A stretch of 39,331 bases of DNA from assembly GCA_041629655.1 (NCBI GenBank), contig JBFKMV010000025.1, forward strand, positions 1-39,331, read 5' to 3'. Positions 32,917 through 39,331 of the stretch are shown one piece after another. The notes under the pieces are model-generated. The model worked only from the letters and a program-made list of their open reading frames with translations. It was not told where the DNA came from and made no database searches. The DNA is from JBFKMV01 sp041629655. Lineage in GTDB: Bacteria; Acidobacteriota; Polarisedimenticolia; Polarisedimenticolales; Polarisedimenticolaceae. Both the position numbers and the translations under genes were made by a program. Position 1 is the stretch's first letter. Each line of letters begins with the position of its first letter.

Positions 32917-33810
32917 TCACCCGGTGTACAGCGAGCCGGTGTTGATCACCGGTCGCGGGCGGCTGTCGCTGCACAGCACCACCAGCAGGTTGCTGACCAT
33001 CGCTGCCCGGCGCTCCTCGTCCAGCTCCAGGACGTGCTTCTCGGAGAGCATCTCGAGGGCGTTCTCGACCATGCCGACGGCGCCCTCGACGATCTTGCGG
33101 CGCGCGGCGATGACGGCGGCGGCCTGCTGGCGCTGGAGCATCGCGCCGGCGATCTCCGGGGAGTAGGCGAGGTGGCTGATCCGGGCCTCGATCACCTCGA
33201 CGCCGGCCTGTTCCAGGCGCTGCTGAATCTCGTCGCGCAGGCGCTCGGAGATCTCGGCGGTGTGGCTGACCAGGGAGATCTCGCCCTCCTCGAACACGTC
33301 GTAGGGGTACGCGGTGGCCAGGCCGCGGCCGGCGGCCTCGCTCTGCACGTGGACGTAGTTCTCGTAGTCGTCGACCATGAACACGGCCTCGGCGGTGTCG
33401 ACGACCTTCCACACCACGACCGCGGCGAACTCGATCGGGTTGCCGCGCTTGTCGTTGACCTTGAGCTTGCCGGTCTCGAAGTTCCTCACGCGGAGCGAGA
33501 CGCGCTTTTTCGTGTAGAACGGGTTGGCCCAGCGCAGGCCGGGGTCGCGTACGGTGCCGACGTACTTGCCGAACAGCTGCAGCACCCTGCCCTGGTTGGG
33601 AGCGACGGTGAACAGGCCGACCATCAGGAAGACGTCGAACAGCGCGACGACGATCAGACCGATGAGAAGCCACAGCAGCGCGACGGAGAACCTCGCGTCG
33701 AGCGCGATGCCCGTGCGCACGATGCCGAACACGGCACCGGCCAGGATCAAGAGGAACACGATCAACAGCAGGATGCCGGAGGGGGCCTTGCGGGGAACTT
33801 CCTGGATCAT
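32917..33810 (-). CDS. SPFH/band-7 (prohibitin/stomatin-like) membrane protein
   Basis: A 297-aa protein. It has two N-terminal membrane helices (about residues 12-34 and 42-66), then an SPFH/band-7 domain (about 68-240: VAPNQGRVLQLFGKYVGTVRDPGLRWANPF, VSLRVRNFETGKLKVND, IQQRLEQAGVEVIEARISHLAY) and a helical tail (AGAMLQRQQAAAVIAARRKIVEGAVG). SPFH proteins form large ring-like membrane assemblies that scaffold proteases or lipid domains. The ATG has a GAGG Shine-Dalgarno seven bases upstream and a well-formed promoter 75-105 bases upstream. It is followed by the small ribbon-helix-helix gene. I recall the SPFH-RHH pairing as recurrent in other genomes, but cannot check it here. Confidence 0.92.
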   Translation of the reverse strand: MIQEVPRKAPSGILLLIVFLLILAGAVFGIVRTGIALDARFSVALLWLLIGLIVVALFDVFLMVGLFTVAPNQGRVLQLFGKYVGTVRDPGLRWANPFYTKKRVSLRVRNFETGKLKVNDKRGNPIEFAAVVVWKVVDTAEAVFMVDDYENYVHVQSEAAGRGLATAYPYDVFEEGEISLVSHTAEISERLRDEIQQRLEQAGVEVIEARISHLAYSPEIAGAMLQRQQAAAVIAARRKIVEGAVGMVENALEMLSEKHVLELDEERRAAMVSNLLVVLCSDSRPRPVINTGSLYTG

Positions 33811-33884
33811 GACCGACCTCGCTTTCTCGGGTCGGCCCGGGCGCGCGGGGGCGGTTCGGGCCGATCCGTTGGATTGCTATTGAT

Positions 33885-33913
33885 AAGATACTATAGTGAT
33901 ATCATCCTGTCAA
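33885..33913 (-). promoter_or_regulatory. Sigma-70 promoter of the SPFH-RHH operon, with embedded palindromes
   Basis: On the minus strand a perfect TTGACA (-35, at 33908-33913) is separated by exactly 17 bases from TATCTT (-10, at 33885-33890). The spacer contains the palindromes TGATATCA (33897-33904) and CTATAG (33891-33896). The block is strikingly AT-rich within GC-rich sequence. The predicted transcript start is near 33878, giving a leader of about 65-70 bases before the SPFH ATG. Palindromes inside the spacer are typical of repressor-controlled promoters; the downstream ribbon-helix-helix protein is the obvious candidate repressor (inference). Confidence 0.75.
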
Positions 33914-33958
33914 GACCCCCCGAAAAAGCCTGCTATTCCGCCCGGATCGGCCCGCGGG

Positions 33959-34552
33959 CTACTCCGGCGGGGCGTCCTCGATCACGGCGCCGTGGACCCC
34001 GAAGCGGTGCCCCGGGTACTCCTCGGCCAGCCGGGTCCAGGAGCGCTTGAGCGGTGCCCAGGCCTTGGGGCCGGCCATGAAGCCGGCGATCCCCTGCCAG
34101 TAGAGCGCCTCGGGGTGGATCGGCGTGTCGGCCGCATCGTCCACCAGGGCGTCGAAGCCGGCCTGCGCCTCGGCGAACTTCCCGCGGTTGAAATCCGCCA
34201 GCGCGCGGCAGAAGCGGAGCTCGGCCACGAAGCTCCCGGGCGGCAGCCAGCCGACCCAGCGCCGCACCTCACCCGCCCGCGGGTCGGCGATCACCAGGGT
34301 CGGTCCCCACATCACGCGGCCGCCGGCCGCGGCTTCCTTGAACTCGGGATGGCGCGCGGTCATGTCGATCTTGTACGGCGCGAACCCCCGCTCGATCTCG
34401 GCGACCACGCTGTCGTGTGGATACGTCACGGTATCCATGCGGCGACAGCCGAGTCAGCCGGGTGCGAACAGATACGTCAGCAGCAGCCGTCCCTCGTCCG
34501 CGGCCCGCTCCCGCGCCCCGGCCAGCGACTCGATCCAGGCGATGTTCCCCAT
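33959..34552 (-). CDS. Thioredoxin-like UxxC protein, probable selenoprotein (in-frame TGA at 34454-34456)
   Basis: Read from ATG 34552 (GGGAGGA Shine-Dalgarno four bases upstream) through one TGA, the frame encodes a 197-aa protein: MGNIAWIESLAGARERAADE, then GRLLLTYLFAPG-U33-LG-C36-RRMDTVTYP. That is a thioredoxin strand, CxxC-type loop and helix, with the TGA exactly at the first Cys position. The rest fits a thioredoxin fold (FAPYKIDM, cis-Pro segment MWGPTLVI at about 80-87, RRWVGWLPPGSFVAEL), then a C-terminal TPR-like helical pair (ALADFNRGKFAEAQAGFDALV, HPEALYWQGIAGFMAG). A separate 159-aa gene from ATG 34438 would have no Shine-Dalgarno and lack the first strand and both active-site positions. 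A two-tier hairpin follows the TGA. The likely role is a thiol/selenol oxidoreductase. The alternative is a nonsense mutation (TGT or TGC to TGA). Confidence 0.75.
34409..34449 (-). promoter_or_regulatory. SECIS-like mRNA hairpin just downstream of the in-frame TGA
   Basis: In the mRNA the lower stem GCUGUCG (34449-34443) pairs perfectly with CGACAGC (34415-34409). After an internal loop, the upper stem UGGAUAC (34437-34431) pairs perfectly with GUAUCCA (34424-34418). The apical loop is CGUGAC (34430-34425), with G at the second position followed by U. There are 23 nucleotides between the TGA and the apical loop. The known bacterial SECIS pattern, as I recall it, is a stem with an apical loop about 16-37 nt from the UGA, with a G in the first two loop positions. 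All of these are met. The upper stem includes the AT-ending codons GAT, TAT and CCA, uncommon in this window, suggesting RNA-level constraint. Confidence 0.7.
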
Positions 34553-34587
34553 GGCGTCCTCCCGGGTGATGACGTTAGCATGGGGCC

Positions 34588-35076
34588 ATGGGTCGTGACC
34601 TGTCAGCACCGGGAGAGCGCCTGCGCAGCCGGTGGGAGACGCTGAGCCGTTATCCCGGCGGAGCGTGGCTGTTCGGCGTGCTGCTCGGCCGGATGGTCCC
34701 CTACACCGGCACGATCCGCCCCCGGATCCGCGAGCTGCGCCCCGGTTTCGCGCGCATCGAGCTCTCCGACCGCCGCCGGGTGCGCAACCACCTGGACTCG
34801 GTCCACGCCGTGGCGCTGGTGAACCTCGGCGAGGTGACCAGCGGACTGGCGATGCTGACCGGGCTGCCCGGCTCGGTGCGCGGCATCCCGGTCGAGCTGG
34901 GAATCGAGTACGTCAAGAAGGCCCGCGGCACGATCACCGCCGAGTGCAGCTGTGAGGTCCCGGTGGTCGAGAACGGCTCGGTCGACTACCCGCTCTCGGT
35001 CGAGCTGCGCGATCCGGCCGGAGACCTCGTCGCGCGGCTGCGCGCGGTGTGGCACCTGACGCCGCGCGAGGCCTGA
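34588..35076 (+). CDS. DUF4442 hotdog-fold thioesterase-like protein
   Basis: A 162-aa hotdog-fold protein of the DUF4442/PaaI-like type. Its pattern is LLGRMVPYTGTIRPRIRELRPGFARIEL, then NHLDSVHAVALVNLGEVTSGLAM (the central hotdog helix with a conserved N-H-x-x-S-x-H-A), then ELGIEYVKKARGTITAECSCEVP. Such proteins hydrolyse or bind acyl-CoA thioesters; the exact substrate is unknown. The ATG at 34588 is only 35 bases from the divergent start of the UxxC gene, so their promoters must overlap or lie inside each other's coding region. Its stop overlaps the next gene's start (TGATG), so it is translationally coupled to the nitronate-monooxygenase-like enzyme. Confidence 0.85.
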   Translation: MGRDLSAPGERLRSRWETLSRYPGGAWLFGVLLGRMVPYTGTIRPRIRELRPGFARIELSDRRRVRNHLDSVHAVALVNLGEVTSGLAMLTGLPGSVRGIPVELGIEYVKKARGTITAECSCEVPVVENGSVDYPLSVELRDPAGDLVARLRAVWHLTPREA

Positions 35077-36047
35077 TGCGGGAGCGCTTCCTCCGCGACG
35101 CCGGCGTCGAGGTGCCGCTGATCTGCGGCCCGATGTACCCCTGCTCGACCCCGGAGCTGGTGGCCGCGGTCTCGGAGGCCGGCGGCCTCGGCGTGTTCCA
35201 GCCGATCTCGCTGACCTACGTGCACGGCCACGAGTTCCGCGCCGGGATCCGGCTGATGCGACAGCTGACTTCGAAGCCGATCGGCATGAACGCGCTGATC
35301 GAGAAGTCCTCGAAGACGTATCTCGAGCGGATGCGCCGCTGGGTCGACGGCGCGCTCGAGGAGGGCGTGCGCTTTTTCATCACCTCGCTCGGCAACCCGC
35401 GCTGGGTCGTGGACCAGGCGCACGCCGTCGGCGGCGTGGTGTACCACGACGTGACCGAGCGCAAGTGGGCCGACAAGGCGCTGGAGGCCGGCGTGGACGG
35501 CTTGATCGCGGTCAATTCCCGGGCCGGCGGCCACGCCGGGCCCAAGGACCCGCAGCAGCTGTTCGACGAGCTGGGCGATTGCGGGCTGCCGCTGATCTGC
35601 GCCGGGGGCGTGGGCAGCGAGCAGCGCTTCGTGGAGATGTTCCGGATCGGCTACGCCGGCGTTCAGATGGGAACGCGCTTCATCGCCACCACCGAGTGCC
35701 GCGCCTCGGAGCCGTACAAGCGCGCGATCGTCGAGGCCGACGCCGACGACATCGTGCTCTCCGAGCGGATCACCGGCGTCCCGGTATCGGTGATCAACAC
35801 GCCGTACATCGAACGCACGGGGCTCCGGGCCGGAGCGTTCGCGCGCTGGATGCTGCGCGGCCGGCGGCGCAAGCACTGGATGCGCACGATCTACGCGCTG
35901 CGCTCGCTGTGGCAGCTCAAGCGCGCCTCGTTGGACGAGACCGGCAGCCGCGACTACTGGCAGGCCGGCCAGAGCGTCGAGGGCGTGCGGCGGGTCGAGC
36001 CGGCGGGCGAGATCGTCCGGCGCTTCGCGGCGGCGCTCGACGCCTGA
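35076..36047 (+). CDS. Nitronate monooxygenase / 2-nitropropane-dioxygenase-like flavoprotein
   Basis: A 323-aa FMN-binding TIM barrel. LICGPMYPCSTPELVAAVSEAGGLGVFQP is the N-terminal NMO signature (GPM...s...lvaAvs.AGgLG). The stretches DGLIAVNSRAGGHAG and PLICAGGVGSEQRFVEMFRIGYAGVQMGTRFIATTECRAS are the flavin phosphate-binding loops. Typical reactions are oxidation of nitronates or enoyl-type reductions (FabK-like members also exist). The preferred start is ATG 35076 at the TGATG overlap; a longer frame to 35049 would overlap the thioesterase. Coupling with a hotdog thioesterase hints at acyl-CoA or fatty-acid chemistry rather than nitroalkane detoxification (inference). Confidence 0.88.
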   Translation: MRERFLRDAGVEVPLICGPMYPCSTPELVAAVSEAGGLGVFQPISLTYVHGHEFRAGIRLMRQLTSKPIGMNALIEKSSKTYLERMRRWVDGALEEGVRFFITSLGNPRWVVDQAHAVGGVVYHDVTERKWADKALEAGVDGLIAVNSRAGGHAGPKDPQQLFDELGDCGLPLICAGGVGSEQRFVEMFRIGYAGVQMGTRFIATTECRASEPYKRAIVEADADDIVLSERITGVPVSVINTPYIERTGLRAGAFARWMLRGRRRKHWMRTIYALRSLWQLKRASLDETGSRDYWQAGQSVEGVRRVEPAGEIVRRFAAALDA

Positions 36048-36059
36048 GCCGCGCCCCGC

Positions 36060-38327
36060 TCAGGCCTTCGCCGGATAGCGCTTGTAGATCAGGTCCTCGA
36101 GGTCCGCGCGGTCGGGCTGCAACAGCGCCTTGATCCGCTCCAGGTCCACGTCGGCGACGATGATGTGGCCGACCTCGTCGTGGACGTCCTTGAAGATGCC
36201 GTGCGACTTCATCTTCTGCGTCTGGTAGCGGTTGTCCTCGGTCGGGCTGACGTAGTGCACCGAGAACGCCTTGTAGCGGTGGATCAGGAACAGGTGGACC
36301 AGCGACATCAGCCGCTTCTTGCGCATCGCGACCTCGAACGTGTTCTGGTCGCGGATCGACAGGATGCTGCGTCCCTTGCGGTCCAGGATCGGTGCGAAGA
36401 CCACGTTGGCCAGCGTGTCCCGGGCGTCGCCCGTGATCTTGAGCTCGAGCAGCTCCGCGCCGGCGGTGTGCGGCCGCAGCACGACGCGCAGCGGCGGCAG
36501 CTCGTAGTGCGACGTCCAGATTTCGATCCACTCCTCGAGCAGCCGGGTCGGAACCTCGGTGTGCACCAGATGCTGGAACTGTGTCGAGCCCTTGCCCATC
36601 GCCTTGGTCGAGGCGGTGCGGCCGGACGCCGCCATCAGCCCGGCGTCGGCCCGCGGCCCGCCGACCAGCGTCTGCGGCGTCTTGTACGGCGAGTCGACCA
36701 GCCGGAACTTCCGCTGCAGCCGCGCCAGGGCCAGCATCCCGTCCTGCCGTAGCGCGGTGGCGAACTCCTCGCCGGCCAGCCCGTCGATCTGGTGCCCCCC
36801 GTAGGTGATGAAGTTGAACACGAAGCCCAGCTTGCCCAGCTCGGTGGGGAAGTCCTTCATCTCCTGCTCGCTCATGCCGGTGGTGTCCCAGTTGAACGAC
36901 GGCGAGAGGTTGTAGGCCAGCATCTTGTCCGGGAAGCGGGCGTGGATCGCGTCGGCGAAGCGCTTGGCGTCGGCGAGGTTTGCGGTCTTGGTCTCCATCC
37001 ACAGGACGTCGGCGAACGGCGCGGCGGCGAGCGACTTGGCGATCGCGAAATCGATCCCGCCCTCGATCTGGTAGTAGCCCTCGGTGGTCTTGGGCAGCTC
37101 GCAGTCCCAGATGATGTTGATGCCCATCGACTTGGCCTTGTCGCGGGCGTCGTGGAACGAGGCCTGGCGGGCGAAGGCCAGCCACTGCTCGGCATCCAGC
37201 TCGAACCGCTCGCCCTCGTCGCTGCGGAACCCGATCACCTCGGCGACCGCCTGGGCGTAGGTCTTGAGCCCGGCTTCGGCCTGCCAGGCGTCGATGTAGC
37301 GCGTGGCCAGCTTGTCGAACACCGGCGGGACCTGCGCCTCCTCGGCCCGCTCGAGGACCTTCGCCGCATCCTCCACCGCGCTCATCACGCCCGAGCGGTC
37401 GAGCCACGCGTTGGCCAGGGCGTACTCGCCGTCGGAGATCGAGAACAACAGGTGCCCGCGGATCTCGTCGACGCCCAGCTCGTGCAGCCGCTTCAGGATC
37501 GCCAGCACTCCGGCCTTGTAGCTCGGCAGGTCGACGGTGGTGGCGCCGAGGATGAACGGCTGGTCGCGCTCGTCGCTGCGGGATTCGAGGAACGTCGCGG
37601 ACTCCGCGTCGGTGCGGGCGACGACGATCCCCGGCACCCCCATCACGTCGAGCTGGAAGCGCGCCGCGTTGAGGCGCTTGATCTGCTCGTCCTCGGCGAC
37701 CAGCACCTTGCCGCCCTGGTGCCCGCACTTCTTGAGCCCCGGCTTCTGGTCCTCGATGTGGTAGCCCGGGACGCCGGCCTCGACGAAGCGGCGGATCAGG
37801 TTGCGCACGTGGGCGTCGCCGCCGTGACCCGTGTCGGCGTCGGCGATGATGAACGGGCGGAAATCCACCTCGCGGGTCGCGCTGCGCTGGGCCTCGCTCA
37901 TCCGCGCCCGCGCGAAGGCCTGGTTGCGGTCGGCGGCCAGCAGCGCGCGCACGATCGGGGCCGCCTCGTCGGGCACCTGGCTCAGCGGGTAGCTGGCCAG
38001 GTCGGGCCCCGGGTCCTCGGAGATCGAGCCCTTGGCCGAGGTGGCCCAGCCGCCGAGGTAGATCCCCTCGATCCCGGCCCGTTTCATCGAGACCGCCTGG
38101 CCCGGAGAGTACGGGCCGAAGGTGGTGATCGACTTGCCCTCGCCGAACAGCTCGCGCAACCGCTCGTAGAACGCCTCGGCGGCCATCCGCGCCACCGTGT
38201 AGTCGTTGCGGATCGTGCCCCGCTGCTCGACGACCTGCCGGGGGGCGTACAGACGAACGATGCCTTCGAAGCGCGGGCTCTCGAACCAGCGCGTGACTTC
38301 GGCGACTTCCTGCTCGAATGCGTTCAT
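36060..38327 (-). CDS. aceA: Isocitrate lyase, long (AceA2-type)
   Basis: A 755-aa isocitrate lyase that splits isocitrate into succinate and glyoxylate, the first step of the glyoxylate shunt. The catalytic loop KKCGHQGGK carries Cys 201. IADADTGHGG (161-170) and GYHIEDQKPGLKKCGH are the Mg- and substrate-binding segments, and WMETKTANLADAK, AYNLSPSFNWD and FNFITYGGHQID are conserved. The length and the extended C-terminal region (about 600-755: IWTSHYELPPLRVVLRPHTAGAELL...) are those of the large AceA2 type, known for example from mycobacteria, rather than the ~430-aa AceA1 type. The start ATG overlaps the stop of malate synthase (ATGA), so both shunt enzymes are co-translated. Confidence 0.95.
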   Translation of the reverse strand: MNAFEQEVAEVTRWFESPRFEGIVRLYAPRQVVEQRGTIRNDYTVARMAAEAFYERLRELFGEGKSITTFGPYSPGQAVSMKRAGIEGIYLGGWATSAKGSISEDPGPDLASYPLSQVPDEAAPIVRALLAADRNQAFARARMSEAQRSATREVDFRPFIIADADTGHGGDAHVRNLIRRFVEAGVPGYHIEDQKPGLKKCGHQGGKVLVAEDEQIKRLNAARFQLDVMGVPGIVVARTDAESATFLESRSDERDQPFILGATTVDLPSYKAGVLAILKRLHELGVDEIRGHLLFSISDGEYALANAWLDRSGVMSAVEDAAKVLERAEEAQVPPVFDKLATRYIDAWQAEAGLKTYAQAVAEVIGFRSDEGERFELDAEQWLAFARQASFHDARDKAKSMGINIIWDCELPKTTEGYYQIEGGIDFAIAKSLAAAPFADVLWMETKTANLADAKRFADAIHARFPDKMLAYNLSPSFNWDTTGMSEQEMKDFPTELGKLGFVFNFITYGGHQIDGLAGEEFATALRQDGMLALARLQRKFRLVDSPYKTPQTLVGGPRADAGLMAASGRTASTKAMGKGSTQFQHLVHTEVPTRLLEEWIEIWTSHYELPPLRVVLRPHTAGAELLELKITGDARDTLANVVFAPILDRKGRSILSIRDQNTFEVAMRKKRLMSLVHLFLIHRYKAFSVHYVSPTEDNRYQTQKMKSHGIFKDVHDEVGHIIVADVDLERIKALLQPDRADLEDLIYKRYPAKA

Positions 38328-39331
38328 CGTTCGCTCCTGCCCCGGTTGACGGCGGACTCCGCCGCATCGAAGTCGAGGTTCTCGGTGATCCGCGTGCCGT
38401 CCTTGCGGAAGGCGTCCATGAACCGGCGGATCCGTCGCCGGGCCTCCGGCAGGTCGTCGTTGTCGAGGTTGATGTTGAGCAGGTCGATGTACCAGGGCGC
38501 CTTGACGTCGGAGCCGACGTAGCTGGCGGCGATCTCGCGCGCGATCGGCAGCGTGGTCTGCTTGGAGTCGTCGTGAACGTTGCGGTTGCTGGCGTGGAGC
38601 AGCTTGTCGTACTCCTCGGCCAGCAGGCGCTCGAACAGCGCCGGCGTCAGCGTGTCGCCCGTCTTGACGCCCGTCTCGGGGTCGTCCGCGGTGAACGGGG
38701 CCTGCTTGTGCAGCCACTCCCACAGGATGCTGAGCCGGATCTCCCCGGTCGCCATGTCCTCCATCAGGTACAGCACGTCGTCGTTCTCGAAGAAGTCCGC
38801 GGGCTTGAGCGCGGCCGCCTGGAAACCGCGGCCGAACGCGTTGCCGTACTGCAGCGCCACGCTGAGCAGGTCGCGGGCGCCGCGGACCGTACGCGGCGCC
38901 GGCTCCAGCAGCGTCAGGTCGGCGGCGTCGGCCGGCGTGTGCGTCAGCGCCGGAAACTCGCGGCCGAGCTGGTTGGCCTGGCCGGCCTGCTCCCAGACCG
39001 GGCGCACGATGTGCACCATCTTCCAGTGCGCGACCCACTTGCCGCTGGCACCGTTGCGCTGCTCGCGCGCGCCGCCGGCCACCGCCTTGTTCATCGCCTC
39101 GGCCACGCCGCTTTCCGACCCGACCGGGATGTTCGGTTCCATCCCGCCCTGCCACAGCGCGCAGCGGCCGTGGCGGTCCGGCGTGTTGACCGCGCGCCGC
39201 ACGCGGTCCTCGTAGACGCGCATGTAGCCGTAGGTCATCACGATCGCGTCGATGTTGGGGTTCTGGAACTCCGGGTCCCAGACCATCGCGTCGGACACGC
39301 TGTTGATGTAGTCCCAGCGGCCGGTGTTGTA
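38324..39331 (-). CDS. aceB: Malate synthase, C-terminal part (partial, runs off right edge)
   Basis: The last 335 codons of malate synthase, open to the right edge. The visible start YNTGRWDYI at the window end is the conserved GRWDYI core of malate synthase A-type enzymes. QNPNIDAIVMTYGYMRVYEDRVRRAVNTPDRHGRCALWQGGMEPNIP follows the family order (acetyl-CoA site and the G-x-M segment). The C-terminal domain has VSVALQYGNAFGRGF, IRLSILWEWLHKQAP and DLLNINLDND. It condenses glyoxylate with acetyl-CoA to malate. Upstream of the next gene it forms an aceB-aceA operon, allowing growth on acetate or fatty acids. Apparent starts inside the window, such as GTG 39298, are not the gene start. Confidence 0.93.
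   Translation of the reverse strand, partial: YNTGRWDYINSVSDAMVWDPEFQNPNIDAIVMTYGYMRVYEDRVRRAVNTPDRHGRCALWQGGMEPNIPVGSESGVAEAMNKAVAGGAREQRNGASGKWVAHWKMVHIVRPVWEQAGQANQLGREFPALTHTPADAADLTLLEPAPRTVRGARDLLSVALQYGNAFGRGFQAAALKPADFFENDDVLYLMEDMATGEIRLSILWEWLHKQAPFTADDPETGVKTGDTLTPALFERLLAEEYDKLLHASNRNVHDDSKQTTLPIAREIAASYVGSDVKAPWYIDLLNINLDNDDLPEARRRIRRFMDAFRKDGTRITENLDFDAAESAVNRGRSER

Noticed and set aside
34436..34438. ATG 34438 as the start of a separate 159-aa protein
   Set aside because: It has no Shine-Dalgarno, lies inside the hairpin, and would begin after the thioredoxin active site. The frame upstream of the TGA is clearly homologous in pattern and has a good ribosome binding site.
34439..34450. 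CGGC-TGTC-GCCG mini-hairpin immediately after the TGA as the SECIS
   Set aside because: Only 4 bp and too close to the TGA. The larger hairpin at 34409-34449 uses the same 5' bases and fits the distance rule.
33959..34552. Simple pseudogene (Cys codon mutated to TGA)
   Set aside because: Not excluded, but less likely: there is no other frame damage in 197 codons, the TGA falls exactly on CxxC position 1, and a SECIS-like hairpin follows at the right distance.
1..39331. CRISPR arrays, tRNA/rRNA genes, insertion sequences, prophage or att sites
   Set aside because: No regularly spaced repeats, tRNA-like cloverleaf, transposase motif or flanking direct repeats were seen by eye. A tRNAscan or repeat-finder run would be decisive.

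Overview
The window is a 39.3 kb chromosomal stretch of a very GC-rich Gram-negative-type bacterium: it encodes an outer-membrane beta-barrel, RND pumps and many secreted proteins. Codons almost always end in G or C, and genes are packed with stop/start overlaps. The mix of TIG/beta-propeller proteins with a Cys-rich C-terminal module, carboxypeptidase-regulatory-like repeats, an ECF sigma factor beside a CHAT-TPR protein, and a long AceA2-type isocitrate lyase suggests Acidobacteriota (Thermoanaerobaculia-like) or a related deep phylum. That placement is an inference, not demonstrated. I saw no tRNA, rRNA, CRISPR array, insertion sequence or phage gene, and no gene-free stretch longer than 300 bases.

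Layout. 1-2451: the edge of a DUF4301-like gene, a small secreted protein, and an alpha/beta hydrolase overlapping an AAC(3)-like acetyltransferase gene. 2477-7934 (minus): three secreted proteins, two of them TIG/beta-propeller paralogues. 7952-18609 (minus): eight genes, seven of them joined by stop/start overlaps. They encode an ABC exporter, a sulfotransferase, two GT4 glycosyltransferases, two APH-fold kinases, a COG4671-like glycosyltransferase and an outer-membrane barrel, and look like a system that makes, sulfates and exports a surface glycan or glycolipid. 18878-23862: an ECF sigma factor and a membrane protein (plus) facing a membrane-anchored CHAT-TPR caspase-like protein and a cohesin-like secreted protein (minus). 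23990-25048: a membrane metallophosphoesterase. 25177-32687: one RND adaptor and two RND pumps. 32693-33810 (minus): an SPFH/band-7 protein and a tiny ribbon-helix-helix protein behind a clear sigma-70 promoter. 33959-34552 (minus): a thioredoxin-like gene with an in-frame TGA. 34588-36047: a DUF4442 hotdog protein coupled to a nitronate-monooxygenase-like enzyme. 36060-39331 (minus): the glyoxylate shunt, malate synthase then isocitrate lyase.

The most notable finding is the thioredoxin-like gene at 33959-34552. A conventional gene caller would report a 159-aa protein starting at an ATG without a ribosome binding site. Read through one in-frame TGA, the frame continues upstream to an ATG with a good Shine-Dalgarno. 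The TGA falls exactly on the first position of the thioredoxin CxxC motif (U-L-G-C). The mRNA just downstream folds into a two-tier hairpin (7 bp + 7 bp, 6-nt apical loop with G at the second position) at the distance expected of a bacterial SECIS. I interpret it as an overlooked UxxC selenoprotein; the required selABCD genes would lie outside this window.
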